64,000 bases of DNA from Paramyrothecium sp. XJ0827 (GCA_020881915.1 JAJFPB010000008.1:1550001-1614000), one strand, 5' to 3'; shown: positions 1 through 14,259, numbered from the stretch's first letter. The notes: generated by a model from the letters alone, not told the origin. Numbers and translations are program-made.

Positions 1-189
1 CCGGCTGTGAAGAATCGGTTGGACAACAACATTTCTCAGTATTCGCAAGATACACTGTCCAGACTCTCTACATCCACGTTGGTGAATTCGATCGGGAATC
101 AATCACCGTGGCGCAACGATATATCTGGACAGCTTCCCTCCGAACTGTCAAGTGACGGCAGAACTATAGGTTTCCGACGGAACGCTTGA
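1..189 (+). CDS. Possible 3'-terminal exon of an upstream gene (partial)
   Basis: A reading frame is open from base 1 to a TGA at 187-189, about 62 codons, rich in Ser, Asn and Arg. It has no ATG in a start context, so if real it is the C-terminal exon of a gene that begins left of the window. I recognise no domain. The following 575 bp lack coding features and hold the RAV1 promoter, which is compatible with a gene ending here. It could equally be a chance open frame. Confidence 0.3.
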   Translation, partial: PAVKNRLDNNISQYSQDTLSRLSTSTLVNSIGNQSPWRNDISGQLPSELSSDGRTIGFRRNA

Positions 190-765
190 CACAGGTTGAG
201 AAAAATGTGGACGTGGTACGGAAGCGGCGAAGCAGGAGTCGCAAAGTCACTTTATGAGGTCAATGATGAATGGTCATTGTTTGGATTTCTGGTCAAGGGC
301 CAGTTTTTGTATATACGAGTTGTTTTCTTGGATTTGACTTGTTAGATACCCTTGGGAAGAATCGGAAGCTGATAGCCGGCGTTATCAATCAAAAAGATTT
401 GTCCAAAAGAACAAAATTCCCTCCAAAACTTATGTTGGAGGGAAATCTGATTCACATGATGCCTGTGCCAGACTTCCCTCGAGGCATGCTCGGACGCATT
501 GCGGTCTTAGACAGGGCAGGTACCTGAAGGTAAGGTAGGTGATTACCCAAATTGGACGAGCCCGATAAGATAAGGCTGTCGCATCGGGTTGCGCTGTGGG
601 CAATACGTAACCACGCAGCTGCTGTACGCTACAGCTCCTAATGCCAAGTAATGCATCTCTATCCAACCGAGCTGTCAATCTAGCTCTTCAATTAGTCTTC
701 GGATCTTACAAGCTACGGGCCTTGAAATATCATAGATATGCGCTCACGTCTTACTCATCAGTAGA
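190..765. promoter_or_regulatory. Intergenic region upstream of RAV1
   Basis: No convincing coding sequence is seen. A palindromic GGTACC lies at 519-524, followed by AGGTAAGGTAGGT-like direct repeats, about 245 bp upstream of the RAV1 ATG. The same hexamer recurs upstream of several other genes here. No clear TATA box was found. Confidence 0.4.
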
Positions 766-3700
766 ATGAGCGCTGTGCTGCCTGGGCAACCGCCGCCTCG
801 GCTTCAAGCTCTGGCAACGGCCTACTGGAACGGCAGACACATCAGTGTAAGGCTAATGCCGGGCGTTTCACGACCGCACCGCTGACGATGGTGATTTTCT
901 AGGCATACATATCGGGCCACGCTTTTACGGTACTCGATGGAACGCAGAACATTCTTCAGACCACCTACGATGACGACGAACAGCCTCTCCGAGCGATCGC
1001 GGTCGACGAAACGACGGGCAAGATTGCTACCTGTACAGCCACTCAGGTTCGCGTATATAGACCCTTAGGGTTAAGAGATGAGATACCTAAGGTACGAATG
1101 ATTTCGGCCTCTGATCGCATGGTATTCGCGCATGCTGATTAGGAAGCAGTGGGCATTGGATTTGAGCTTTGAGCTTCCCGACAAGGATTCCGACACGGAC
1201 TGCGCTTTGTCTTGGGGTGGTTCTGACGAGCTGCTGGTAGCAGCAAAATCCTTACACCTCTTTTCCACACAAGGAGAAGCCACCTGTCGCTGGGAAAAGT
1301 CGCTTCCGTCCCCTGTCAAATCGGCAGCGATTTCATACGACTCGGCATACATTGTTTCCATTAGCCAATTCGACCGCCTGCCCAAGGTCTGGCGCCGTCT
1401 CAACTACGGACAGGACGAGGTCCGGTTTGATCTGACATATCTGCGCCATCCTTCGATAGTCACGACTGTGAGGTGGCGTAAACCATTTCACATCGAGCAG
1501 ACTGTTGAAAATGTATTATACACCTTCTGCCTCGACAACATCGTTCGTGTCTGGGTGCCTACAGACACGGTTGATGGTCACCACTGGAGGCTCTGGGGGC
1601 AAATCAACGTGGCAGCTGGACCAAGTCGCAACCCCGGCACTGATGTGAAACACCTGGTTTACATTGTAGATGGACGGGATTTTACAGCATCCGTGGAAAA
1701 AGCCGTCGCACTTCGGATGGCAGATGATTCAAGCACCGACGATGTCGCTCTCGACCACCTGGTAGCCATTGCCAACAAGAACCCCGAGGTTTGCATCGCG
1801 GTTGATAGCAACGGTCTCATGTCAGCGTGGGCCCTAGAGAATGTGGGCAGTAGCACCGCCGACAAACCGACTGTCTTCAACATAGCACAGGTCACGTCCC
1901 GAGAGTTTGAACAACTTGGAGGCTTGATTTCAATAAGCCAAGCACCTCATTTGGACGTGCAGACTTATTGTGACAAGAAGTCCGGCAACCTGCACGTCCT
2001 AGTGCATTCGTTTGATGGCAGAATAGGTATCTTGTTTAGTAGTGTGGCAGATCTCCTCGATCCGACAACTAACGATCGCCGCATGGCACTTCATTCTATC
2101 TGGTCCGGACATTCAGAGCCCATCAGGAAGATAATTCGCAACTTCAGCGGTCGAGCCCTTGTGTCGAGAACTGCCTCAGGAGAGAGCATAGTTTGGTCGC
2201 ATCGACTTCAGGAGAAAGGTGCATTTGGCCTTGGTTTGACTCGCCAAAGCGTCATACCCGAACACGGCAGCATTCACCGTATAAGCGTCTTTCGCAAAGG
2301 CCGCTTTGTCGTTACACTACGGGAGAACAGCGTGAGTCTTTGGGACTGCCGGGCCAAGCAGGCCCTTTCTCTTGCCGAAATTCCTTACCAGGTCTCTGGT
2401 AAGCCCCTGTGTCTAATCATACTTCCACGGCCACAAGTTAAGGACTACACAACTGCGCACATTGCTACGATAACTTCCGAGCGTCAAGGCATTGTATGGG
2501 AAGTATCCCTTCCTCGATACTTCGAGGACCCTAATGCAACCACTGGAGGCAACTTGAGGGAATACTGTCGCTTCACTTTGGATGCGCCTGAAGATTTAGC
2601 ATACGTACTTCCAGTCGACCCAGCAGGCTCTAGTCCTTCTGCCTCTGGGTTTCTCGACATTTTTGCACGCGACGTTGCCATTTCCTATACGGCGACTGGC
2701 CGGGTTGAGTTCTGGACAGCGAGAGTCAACATTCGGCAGCGCAGTGTGGAGTGGCTGTCCACATGCTATACAGAGACAGCCATCTCCGAGCCCGCTCTAG
2801 TCAGCGGAAGTATGCTGAAGAAGGCGGCTTTGGTGAACTCAAGCAGGTCGCGCCTGACGATCTGGGATATTGGAGGGTCTCGACTTGAGTTCGAGGCGGA
2901 CTACACGACGCGAGACGTGATACGTGACCTTGACTGGACATCAACACCAGATTCTCAATCCATATTAGCCGTCGGTTTCCAATTTCGAGTTCTTCTGCTG
3001 TCTCAAATGCGGTTCGATTATCTCAACAAGGGCCCAGCATGGGCACCAATACGCGAGATTGGCATTCGTGACTTCACACCACACCCGATCGGAGATTCCG
3101 CCTGGCTGGGTGACGGTAACCTAGTGATTGGTGCAGGCCATCAGATGTTTGTCCATGACAGGCTGTTTGGTCGTTCAGAGTCACTCATGGCTGATCTCCG
3201 GTTGCCTGCACGAAAGGATGGCACTTGGGATCTGTTCCAGGTCGTACAGCGATTCAATGGTCCCCTTCCGATTTTCCATCCTCAGTTCCTTAGCCAGTGT
3301 ATTCTGTCTGGCAAAAGCAGCCTTGTGCGCAAGATTCTCATATCGTTACACAAGACTCTGAAATACTACATATCTGGTGAAAGAGTGGATGATTATCTGG
3401 GTTTGGAACCAAGTGAATTTTATGCACCTGCTGTAAGTCACTTCCTAGGACAAGCAAGATGTTACTAGCTACTGATTGAACAACTTAGGGGATTCAAGAT
3501 TCATCTGCTGGTAAAGCTGGCACGCAATTTTTGGACCGGGAAGGTAATGACGAAGATGAGGATGAGACATTTTCCGAGAACACAGCGGCACTTATCAATG
3601 AGAAGCTTACCAAAGTCGCCATACCCCAACTCTCGGGCCACGAGCAAATCCAACTCGCGGACATCATAGAGTGTGCCTCTCTAGTAGAACGCCATCGACG

Positions 3701-5112
3701 GTCTATGGATGAGAATGGTGCTAGGTTCATGTTGTTTTCCCGCCAGCATGCTCTACGCAAAGGCCGAACCAACGAAATGCAGCTGTCGTGGAGAGAAATC
3801 AATTGGGCGTATCATTCCACCAGCCAAGATATCCTAGTGGACTTTGTTTCACGACAGTATCATGGTACCATGCTTTGGGAGCACGCTCGTGAGAGTGGCT
3901 TATTCATGTGGCTAACTGATAGCAATGCTCTGGTAAGTCGAAGAAGGTTGCCACAGCCTGAGCCTACTGAACTAATGTCGTCCAGAAAACCCAGTTCGAA
4001 ATCATTGCTCGAAACGAGTATACGAAAAGCGAAGCAAAAAACCCGGTGGACGCAAGCCTCTTTTATCTAGCCTTGGGAAAGAAGGCTGTGCTGCAGGGTC
4101 TTTGGCGCATTGCCCATGGTCACAAAGAGCAAGCTGCCACACAGAAACTGCTGGCAAACAATTTCAACGACGCTAAGTGGAAGACGGTAGCCCTTAAAAA
4201 CGCATATGCCCTTCTCAGCAAACGCCGGTTTGGTACAGTCTGACCCTTCATTTACCGCACTGAAGCCAGTAACTGACTTGAGAAGCGTATGCCGCGTCGT
4301 TCTTTTTACTCGCCGACCATCTGGAGGATGCTGTTGAGGTGTGCCTCCGCCAGTTGAAGGACATGCAGCTGGCGATTGCCGTGTGCCGCGTCCATGGAGG
4401 AGACAACGGCCCAGTGCTCGCCAAAATACTTAAAGAAGAGGTCCTGCCTCTAGCGGCACAGGAAGGAAACCGTTGGTTGGCATCCTGGGCGTTCTGGATG
4501 CTGGGGCGTAAAGATATGGCGGTCAGGGCCCTGATTGTAAGGACTAACATTCTGGCCCCTATCTTCAGAACTTGCACTGATCAACTTTCGCAGACCCCAG
4601 TCTATGCTCTAGTAGAAACGCCTCGCTCGCCGGATATACGATCTCGAATGTTCTTAACGGACGACCCCGCGCTTGTTGTCTTATATTCGCAATTACGTGA
4701 AAAGACACTGCAAACCTTGAGGGGTGCCTCGAAAGTGACGCCGAAGGTTGAATGGGAGCTTGTTCTGCATAGTGCGAAGCTTTACGATCGTATGGGATGT
4801 GATTTACTCGGTTTAGACCTCGGTACGGGTTTTTCCTCATGCTTCTCTTTGTTCTGCTGAACTAACAATGCTACAGTACGCAACTGGGAGTTCCAGCAAA
4901 CGAGCACCTTCGGCCTCGGGGGAGACGTCAACCCCCTGAAGCTGTTGCGGCGACGCAGCTCTCTCGTCGTGGATGACATGCCAACGTCTAAGCTGCATAA
5001 GCTGGCTGTGCACCATGAAGGAGGGGGAGGGGGAGGAAAGACCTCGAAGGCGCCACCAACGACCTTCGAGGAACCCGACGCATCGTCCCTGCTCGACAGC
5101 TTCGGGTTTTGA
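766..5112 (+). CDS. RAV1: Rav1, RAVE complex subunit (V-ATPase assembly factor)
   Basis: Rav1 is the large WD40/RAVE subunit that helps V1 reassemble on Vo at vacuolar and endosomal membranes. I model eight exons: 766-846, 903-1091, 1150-3432, 3489-3932, 3986-4232, 4283-4536, 4594-4822 and 4877-5112. All joins are GT-AG and in phase, giving 1,320 residues. The N-terminal two thirds look like WD repeats. The conserved RAVE C-terminal domain is clear in exons 5-7 (SLFYLALGKK, LANNFNDAKW, KNAYALLSKRRF) and a NWEFQQ stretch opens exon 8. The tail is glycine- and acid-rich and ends LLDSFGF. The start was chosen because exon 1 (MSAVLPGQPPPRLQALATAY) resembles fungal Rav1 N-termini. The intron at 4537-4593 is 57 nt and stop-free, so retaining it would add 19 residues. 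Identification is by family recognition. Confidence 0.93.
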
Positions 5113-5660
5113 GGCCTGCATATGCGAACATAATAGTAATGAAGTGAAGAAGTTGAGAATAAGTGGCCAACGGCTAGTAAGCGAACATTATGTGATAGTA
5201 GTAGTTAACCGGAATAAGTAGTGGACAGTCAGAAGTAGCAAGCTGTATTACTCAAGAGGAATTATGAAGACTAATGCCTGCGTAGCATACGAAGCCCAGT
5301 CTTCTGTATGATTACAAATTCTACTCTGCCGACCCGCTCAGTGATTAGGTAGGATTGTGAAACCACGGAACACAGAACATCACGTACTGGGCGAAGCTGT
5401 CATCAAATCTGAAGTTGGTGGCTGAGTTCCTGAACTAGCAAGGTAGGTAAGGGTACCGAAAGAAGTTGCGCCTTTGTAATCTGTAGCTTGGATCTACCTT
5501 GTGTGACCCTGGATGGATTCCACTTTGGGAAATTTAGCGCCGAACCAGGACTAGCCTGGAGCAATGCTCGGAGCTCCCACCCTCTTCCGATATTGTACCT
5601 CAAGCACCATTGGTCACCTAGTAACATCAGCTCGTCCTTCCACGCAATATACTGGCCGTG
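5113..5660. promoter_or_regulatory. Intergenic region upstream of the OPT transporter
   Basis: This 548-bp gap lies between tandem genes. No supported ORF or RNA gene is visible. It contains AAGGTAGGTAAGGGTACC around 5440-5457, with GGTACC at 5452-5457, about 205 bp upstream of the next ATG. Short antisense frames here have no family resemblance. Confidence 0.35.
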
Positions 5661-8134
5661 ATGGCGTCTCGACTACCGCAGGGACGCAGCTTCACGGTCC
5701 GCGGTGTAGCTGCCGGCCTCGCCGTAGGCACTGTCATATGTGCCGCCAATGTTTACTTTGGCCTGCAGACGGGATGGGTGTCCATCATGTCGATGCCTGC
5801 GAGTCTTATGGGCTTCGGCATCTTCAGGCTTCTGAGGCGTCACCTCAAATTCCCGTTCTCTCCGGTCGAGAATGTGCTGTTGCAAAGCGTGGCATGTGGC
5901 ATGGCAATCATGCCCTTGGGTTGCGGCTTCGTCGGCGTGGTGAGTCCGATTCAACCGGCCTCCGATATGGCTTCCTTCGTCTGACGGTTCATAGATACCT
6001 GCCATGAATTACCTGTTGGAGCCTGATGAGCAAGGGCCTTTGTATCTCAATGTGTGGCAGCTCATCATATGGTCGCTTGGGCTTTGTTATTTTGGTGTTG
6101 TCTTCGCCGTACCTTTGTGAGTCAACCTGAACATAGCTTCATTCTTCACGATGAAAAGCTGCTGACTGGCGCCGTCGTGTTGGTCTTCGCAGGAGACGGC
6201 AAGTCATCATTCGCGAGCGGTTGAAGTTTCCAAGTGGTTTCAGCACCGCCGTTCTCATCTCCATGCTTCACGGCCGCGGAGGACAGTCATCCAAGCAAGA
6301 GCTGGATGCAGCCGCCAAGGGCGGCTTTGCCAGTCTGGTTCCCAAGGAGCAAATCGAATCGCCCAGCGTCATTGAAGACGACCCAGAGCCAGAACTTAGC
6401 GCATCAGACAAGGCAGAGTGGGCGGCGAACATGCGGTTGCTGCTGATTTGCTTCGCCATTTCCGGCATGTTTACCATTTCCACCTACTTCTTCCCTATCC
6501 TGCGAAATCTCCCAATTTTTGGCTCGATTGCTGCCCAAACCTGGCTGTGGACGTTGAATCCCAGCTTTGCCTATATCGGCCAGGGCATCATAATGGGTAC
6601 AGAAACCACAATGCATATGCTACTGGGCGCCGTCCTTGGATGGGGAATACTGAGCCCTCTTGCCAAAGCTAAAGGATGGGCACCAGGCCACGTCGATGAC
6701 TGGGAACACGGAAGCAAAGGCTGGATTGTATGGATCTCACTTGCCATAATGCTCGCCGACGCGATCGTCAGCCTTTCGTACGTCGCTCTGCAACCCATCA
6801 TCGGAGCAAAAGTCGCCGCAATTCTCAACACAGTTCAAGAGCAGATACAACAAACCGGCTTGATGCGCCGCCTTTCTTATCGGTACTCCCTAATTCCGGA
6901 CCGAGACGCCAGTCAAACAGAGCGCCTAGCAGCGACGTCTGATGATGGGACCGAGGATGATGATGACGAAGATTTCGAGTCAACAACGGAGGAAGCGCAA
7001 GAGGATGCTCCCAAAGAGCACCGGATTGGTCCCTGGACTGTTGTCGTTGGCTTGATCCTCTCCATTGCTTTGTGCATATTGACGGTGCATATCGTTTTTG
7101 GAGACCTGGTGCCGGTTTATGCCACCATCATAGCTGTTCTCATGGCGCTCGTCCTAAGCATTATGGGTGTGAGAGCATTGGGCGAAACTGACCTCAACCC
7201 AGTGTCTGGAATTAGCAAGTTGGCTCAGTTGTTTTTTGCTTTTATCATCCCGCAGACGCACAAATCTAGCGTTCTAATCAACCTGGTTGCGGGTGCCATC
7301 GTGCGTATTCCCCCAAGTATTCCATTTTAATCGAGCAGGAGCTAATTTGAGTCACTCGGCAGTCTGAAGCAGTAAGGACATTACGATTGTTTTTGTGGAT
7401 AACCTTGGCTGATTTCTTGCGCAGGGAGCTTTACAAGCAGGTGATCTTATGCAGGACCTGAAGACCGGACATCTGCTCGGAGCGGCTCCAAAAGCCCAAT
7501 TCTGGGGCCAGGTCATTGGTGCCACGGCAGGAGCCTTCCTCAGCGCGTTCATATATCAGGCTTATACACGGTAAGAGGCCTCGTTCAGTCTGCCACTGGA
7601 TGGGTTTGTCCTAACATCTACCTTGCGAAGTGTTTACGAAATTCCCGGTGAACTTTTCCAAGTGCCAACTGCCTACGTATGGATATTTACGGCTCGGCTG
7701 GTCACAGGGCAGGGTTTGCCACATATGGCCAAAGAATGGGCAATCGGAGCTGCTGTTCTGTTCGGTTTTGCGACGATCATGAGGACTGTTTGCGTTGGCA
7801 AGAAATGGCGCTCATGGATCCCAGGAGGAATCGCAGTTGCCGTCGGTATGTCGACCAAATGCTTATATCGTTACCTGGTAATTAACGAGGCGTAGGCATG
7901 TACAACGTACCGTCATTTACATTAGCCCGAGCAATAGGCGGACTGGTCGCATGGTACTGGATACACGTCCTGCGGCGGTCAACAACATTGCTTATCATCC
8001 TCGCATCGGTACGTCGACTTTCAAGGCAAAGCGTTGGGCTTTCACTAAGCTTCATCTAGGGGTTCATACTTGGCGAGGGATTCTTAAGCATAGTCAATTT
8101 GCTGCTGCAAAGTTTGAATGTCGCGCATTTTTAG
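5661..8134 (+). CDS. OPT-family oligopeptide/metal-chelate transporter
   Basis: A predicted multispanning plasma-membrane or vacuolar proton-coupled OPT transporter, closest in feel to the YGL114W-type fungal branch. Eight exons: 5661-5939, 5995-6116, 6193-7300, 7363-7371, 7425-7570, 7631-7845, 7896-8008 and 8060-8134, giving 688 residues in phase. Diagnostic stretches are GLAVGTVICAANVYFGLQTG near the N-terminus, LKFPSGFSTAVLISMLHG and GDLMQDLKTGHLLGAAPKAQ. A hydrophilic Asp/Glu-rich loop lies around 6930-7020. The fourth exon is a 9-nt microexon coding Ser-Glu-Ala; without it the family pattern SEAGALQAGDL is lost. The ATG at 5661 gives a rather short N-terminus, so an upstream exon is possible. 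The stop lies 76 bp from the convergent PRMT stop. Substrate cannot be told from sequence. Confidence 0.9.
7363..7371 (+). other. 9-nt microexon of the OPT gene
   Basis: The bases TCTGAAGCA (Ser-Glu-Ala) are preceded by an intron 7301-7362 (gtgcgt...ggcag, branch-like gctaat) and followed by an intron 7372-7424 (gtaagg...gcgcag, branch-like gctgat). Both have acceptable lengths (62 and 53 nt). Inclusion restores the conserved SEAGALQ motif of the family; skipping keeps frame but removes three residues. Confidence 0.8.
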
Positions 8135-8210
8135 GCATCAGACATTTTTACTACCTCTAGGCTACAATGCTGGGATACTGGAATCGACACGCTGCATGGC
8201 ATCGCGACCC

Positions 8211-9951
<1,741 letters not shown>

Positions 9952-10194
9952 GGCTGCGCTTGTTTGGAAATGTGAAGTTTCTTTGCCCGTTTTGTGTGGG
10001 CTGCACATCCTGCCTGCGTCGCGCCACACATGCGTTGTAAAGTCCCTTACTAGCCGTGGCTGGTTTCTGTGGGGTTGTGTGGATTTTTTTTAGTGTGAAT
10101 GCAATCTGCCGAGGCGGCTCTGTCGATATCTCTGTATGGGGTAAAGTATGCATCATGGTCAATTCTACAATGATTTGTGCACAATTCTTGCCAT
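9952..10194. promoter_or_regulatory. USO1 3' flank and PRMT promoter
   Basis: A 243-bp gap between two minus-strand genes. It must hold the USO1 terminator and the methyltransferase promoter. A T-rich run near 10085-10092 is visible; no other defined element was recognised. Confidence 0.35.
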
Positions 10195-13100
10195 CTACTC
10201 GTCCTCGTCATCTTCGTCTTCGTCTTCGTCTTCCTCGCCGCTATTGTCATCCTCTCCATCTGAAACATCCTCGCCGAGCTCTTTCAGGCGAGCCTAGTAG
10301 CGGAGATATACGTTAGTCACGGCGGACATAGTTCAATGAGCAATTGCCAACGCACCTTGTACTTCGCCACCTTTTCTTCCAAGTCTCCAAATACCATGAG
10401 CAGGTCGTCCAGCTCGGACTGGGTGGACGTTCGAGCTTCCTTGGCCTCCGCGGTTTCAGCCTCGGCCTACCAGTTCATTAGCTTGATTGGCCTGTCTGAA
10501 GTAATCAAGGGAACGCACCTTTTTGGTCTTGGTTTGAGCCTCCGCCACGGCCGACTGTGAACTCTTTAACTGTGCTTCTAATTCCTGTGCCTTGATCTCG
10601 GCTTCATTTATTTTTGCCGCCTGGTCCGCTGCGCTTTGTTTCTGATCCTCCTGCAGGGTTCGCAATGCCTGAGAATGTTCTTCTCGCAGCTTTTGGAGCT
10701 CCTGTGTTTTGCTCTTGTTCGACTAATTCGGGCATCGCATTAGTTTACCTCCTTGATCAACGTGGTCAATGAGCGTGTGCCTTGTCTTACCTTCATTAAG
10801 TCTACCTCTAGACGACTGATGGTTGCTTTCAGATCAGCCACCTCTGCTTCTGTCCGCCTTTGTATCCTCTCAGCCTCCGTTTCTAGGGTCTTCCGCACGT
10901 GGGCAAGCTGCTTCTCATGCTCCGAGACCTTTGCAGCTGTTTCAGCTTGCACGCGGCTTAGTTGCTTCTCATGATCTGTTTGCTTAGCCGCGAGCTGCGC
11001 TTCAATCTGGGCTGTATGTTTGTTGTGCTCGGCTGAAAGTTGTGCTTTAACTCGTGCTATTTGCTTCTCATGCTCCACTTCCTTGGCTGTAAGCTGTGCT
11101 TGAATTCGCGCTATGTGCTTTTCATGCTCCTTATCTTTGGAGGCGATTTGCGACTGGATACGCGCCACATGTTTCTCATGTTCGATCTCCTTGGCGCTCA
11201 TCTGGCTTTGGAGTTTTCTAGCATGTGGTTAGCAGGGCGGCTTCTTCTAGCTTTGGAAGAAAACAAATACCGTAGTTCTGCTTCGTGGGATCGCTGAAGT
11301 CCTTCGTTGATTGTTTTCAATCTGCCAAGTTCGGCTGCCAATTCTTCCCGAGCACGCCGATGATCAGCTTGGTCCTGTCCAATACGGGTCTCCAAAGTCT
11401 GGAGCTGTTGCTCTTGCTCAGCCACCTTGCTTCGCAAAGTGTCCACGAGCTCCCTCGAGATACCCTTCTGTACACCATTGGTGACCACCGAAATCTCCAT
11501 ACCCGGCTCTCGATCAATCGCGCGCACCACACGGCTATGGTTGTCCTTGAGAAAGTTTACGAAAACCGCGTCAAAGAACACCTCGGCCTGCTGTCCTGGT
11601 ATAGACATATCCAACTTTTGTGGCGTGACATCGAACTCTCGCACCAGCGGATGACTTCGGAGTTTGACCAGACGGTCAAGGTAAGTATCTCGACTCAGGC
11701 GTGACGTCAATATAGAGTGAAGGGTCGCCCGTGGAATCGGCGAATCCTTGGTTGAGAACTCATAGGCGATGCCGAGAAGCATTACACATAGCCCTCGCAC
11801 CACCTCGCTGCCGGTGACGGAAGGTTGAATTGCTGCCTGAATCAGGCTTTGCACGTTGCTTCCCTCAGACAAAAAGTCATTGACAGCGTCAAGATCTTCG
11901 AAGAGCCAACCAAGTAGGAGCATGAGATAGCCAACAATAACGCGCGGGTCGTCGTCACGCCGAAGGCCACTTATCAGGTGGGCGGCGACGGTCTGAAGAC
12001 TGGTAACGACCTCCTCACCATTTTCAGCATCGCCTTCGGTAAGACTCAATGCCTTCGACTTGGCGGCGGGATTATCATAAAGCAAATGGAAGGTTATCAC
12101 TGCGGCAAACCATAAGCGATACGGATCGCCCGCAAGGTCCTCCACGGATGGTCTGAGCAACACGCTTAGGACATTGGCAGAGTCGTCACGTCCAGCTTGA
12201 TGGCCTTCAATGGCCCGGCCCAGGAAATGCAACCTTACTTCAGCATGATTTGAGAAGTAGGCTTTGAGGCATTCACACGCTGCGAAACGGACATCAAACG
12301 ACGACAAGTCCCGCAAGCCCAAAGTGAGGTCAAGCAAACCATCAATGACGTAGACCGTTCTAGGCGCACCCGCGTTCTTGGAGGTCGGCTCTGGGGGTTG
12401 TAAGGGCGCGGGAACGGTCAACTGAGCGAACCCTTCCTGAAGCGTCGCGTTGTCTCGGATAATGTCTCCACAGGTGACGAGGGCCTGCCACGGTTTGTTT
12501 TTAGTGAAATGCCTCATTACGATGGGTAATTAATATGCTCGCACCTCTGCTTTAATGTGGGTTTGGGTGTCACGACTGAACGCAAGTTGGAGGACATGAT
12601 ATGCCAGGCCATGCTTCCAGAACGCGGACTGGTTCTGAAAGGTACCTGTCGAGCCGGTGGGCAAAAAGAGTCTGAGCACGGCCAAGAATGCGAAGGTATT
12701 GCGGTTTCGCTGAGCTTGGCCCCAATTGGCAATGTCAGGGTCTTGCTCCAGGGCCTTGAGAAGACGACTCAGCAAATCGGCCAGACGAGCGATGCAACCA
12801 GATTCTCGGAATAGAGATTGATTAGAAGCATTGTGACGTAGGAGATTCGCCAAAAATATCAGACAATCCTCCACAGTCCTGCCTCCTTCGGCCAGGGCAC
12901 CGTCAGCCTCAACTATCCCAAACACCCTTTCAAAAGCATTTTCAAATGCTACTAGTTTCTGGATCTCAACAGAACTCGGGGTGAGGTAGGTCAATAGGCT
13001 GATCGCCTCGTTTCGAACAGCCTCGCGCTGATCGTCAAGAACTGCAACCAAACGTGAAATTCCAAGCGGAGCGGTAAAAATGCATTCTTCAGTCCTCTCT

Positions 13101-13564
13101 GTCCGAGCGGAAAGAATGGCTCCGAGCAACTGGAGCGAGTACAACCGAGAGTAGAAGTCAGCCGACTCAAGGAAGTCAAGAAGCAAGGTAATGTTCTCTT
13201 GTCGTTGCGTAAACTCGTCAGCTAGCCATAGGGCGATCTCGTCTGAAGCTTCCGGGCTCTGTTCGTTGGGGTTGAACAGCATCAACAACGTCTCCAACAC
13301 CACCTTCACCGTATCGACATCCTCTCCATCTTTGGACAGACTCCCGATCAAGCTTCGGAGAGCTCCAGAGGCAACACTGGCAGGGTAGTCTTTCGAAAAG
13401 CTTCTCAGGCCAAGGATAGCTGCTCGCCGATCCTCGAGAAGGGTTGCAGAGCCAAGGCGGCCGCTCAAGGTTGTGATAGTTTCGGTCACCGATTGCTTCG
13501 CAGGAGCGGTCGAGATGGAGAACATGGTGTCGTTCGTGAGCTGCGTGCCATTGGACGAATCCAA
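10195..13564 (-). CDS. USO1: Uso1/p115 vesicle-tethering factor
   Basis: Uso1 tethers ER-derived COPII vesicles to the cis-Golgi before SNARE pairing. Six exons (13564-12545, 12484-11271, 11217-10791, 10722-10519, 10466-10356, 10293-10195) give 1,024 residues in phase. The N-terminal globular head is an armadillo-like region (ATLLEDRRAAILGLRSFSKD, ASGALRSLIGSL, EIALWLADEFTQRQ). Residues from about 700 form a coiled coil. The C-terminus has the hallmark LLMVFGDLEEK, then an acidic tail rich in Asp and Glu, as in yeast Uso1 and p115. Exon 3 encodes about six near-tandem 15- to 18-residue repeats with core EHEKxIARxxAQL, unusually regular for this tail. The total is much shorter than yeast Uso1 (about 1,790) and close to animal p115 and other filamentous fungi. 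It shares a divergent promoter region with RAT1. Confidence 0.95.
10790..11200 (-). repeat. Intragenic 45-54-bp tandem repeats encoding EHEK coiled-coil units
   Basis: Within USO1 exon 3 the protein repeats units of about 18 residues (one of 15): SKDKEHEKHIARIQAQLT, AKEVEHEKQIARVKAQLS, AEHNKHTAQIEAQLA, AKQTDHEKQLSRVQAETA and others. The DNA shows the matching repeated 'tgcttctcatg' word on the plus strand. Such arrays can change copy number by slippage without breaking the frame when whole units change. Confidence 0.8.
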
Positions 13565-14259
13565 GGGCTAGAGAATGCTCATTGAGCTTCGAGTTCCATT
13601 GAGTTGTAGCGATCGTTGATTGAAGCGTAATACAGCTGTGACTGAGAACAGCTCCAAGCATCTCCTGTCCAATCTACCTACTACGATTTGCTGTTCCGAA
13701 GCTCAAAAGGACAGTATGGAACATGAAGCTACCCCTATATATGCATATCGATAAGCAGATTCCCAAGTCTCTGCTCGCAGTGACAAGCCCGGTACCTCGA
13801 CGGGGGATAATGCAGGGTCCACGGATAGTGCCTGCAAGTCGACCTTCCAGCGCTAGGTGGAGGTAGCCGATGGATTTGGGTCATGGTGGGTGCAACAGGT
13901 ACCCGAGGTACCTGGAGCGCAGCCCGGCCTCTCTGCGGTTAAGGTACTTCGCTTGTCAGATCCACTTAAATCTTGATAAGCCTTGTGCGATTTCTTATCC
14001 GCGTCTGCGCATTTCAAGTTCGCAAAGAGCGTGACGGTATTGTTTCCTGAAGGAAATGACTGTCGCCCGAACCCGCGCTTCTCTTAAGGCCCCCCGTTTT
14101 CGAGGCAATCAACACCTAGAGCTTCTGTTGTCGCTTGAATTCCTCTTCGTGCGACCGGTCTCTACCTCGAAACTCGAGTCTTCATCGCGGCACCGAGCTT
14201 TTTGATCATCCAACCTGTTTTCAACCCAGCGAAGAGCGAACACTTTTTGAACAGGCACG
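13565..14259. promoter_or_regulatory. Divergent USO1/RAT1 promoter region
   Basis: A 695-bp gap between oppositely transcribed housekeeping genes. GGTACC occurs three times (13791-13796, 13899-13904, 13908-13913) near its middle. CT-rich stretches precede the RAT1 ATG, as is usual for fungal promoters. No RNA gene was recognised. Confidence 0.5.

Noticed and set aside
190..765. Small ORFs before RAV1 (270-527 plus, 430-678 minus)
   Set aside because: No homology or splice context; the region behaves as a promoter.
1060..1075. CCCTTAGGGTTAAG resembling a telomere repeat
   Set aside because: A single occurrence inside RAV1 exon 2 coding sequence; no tandem TTAGGG array anywhere in the window.
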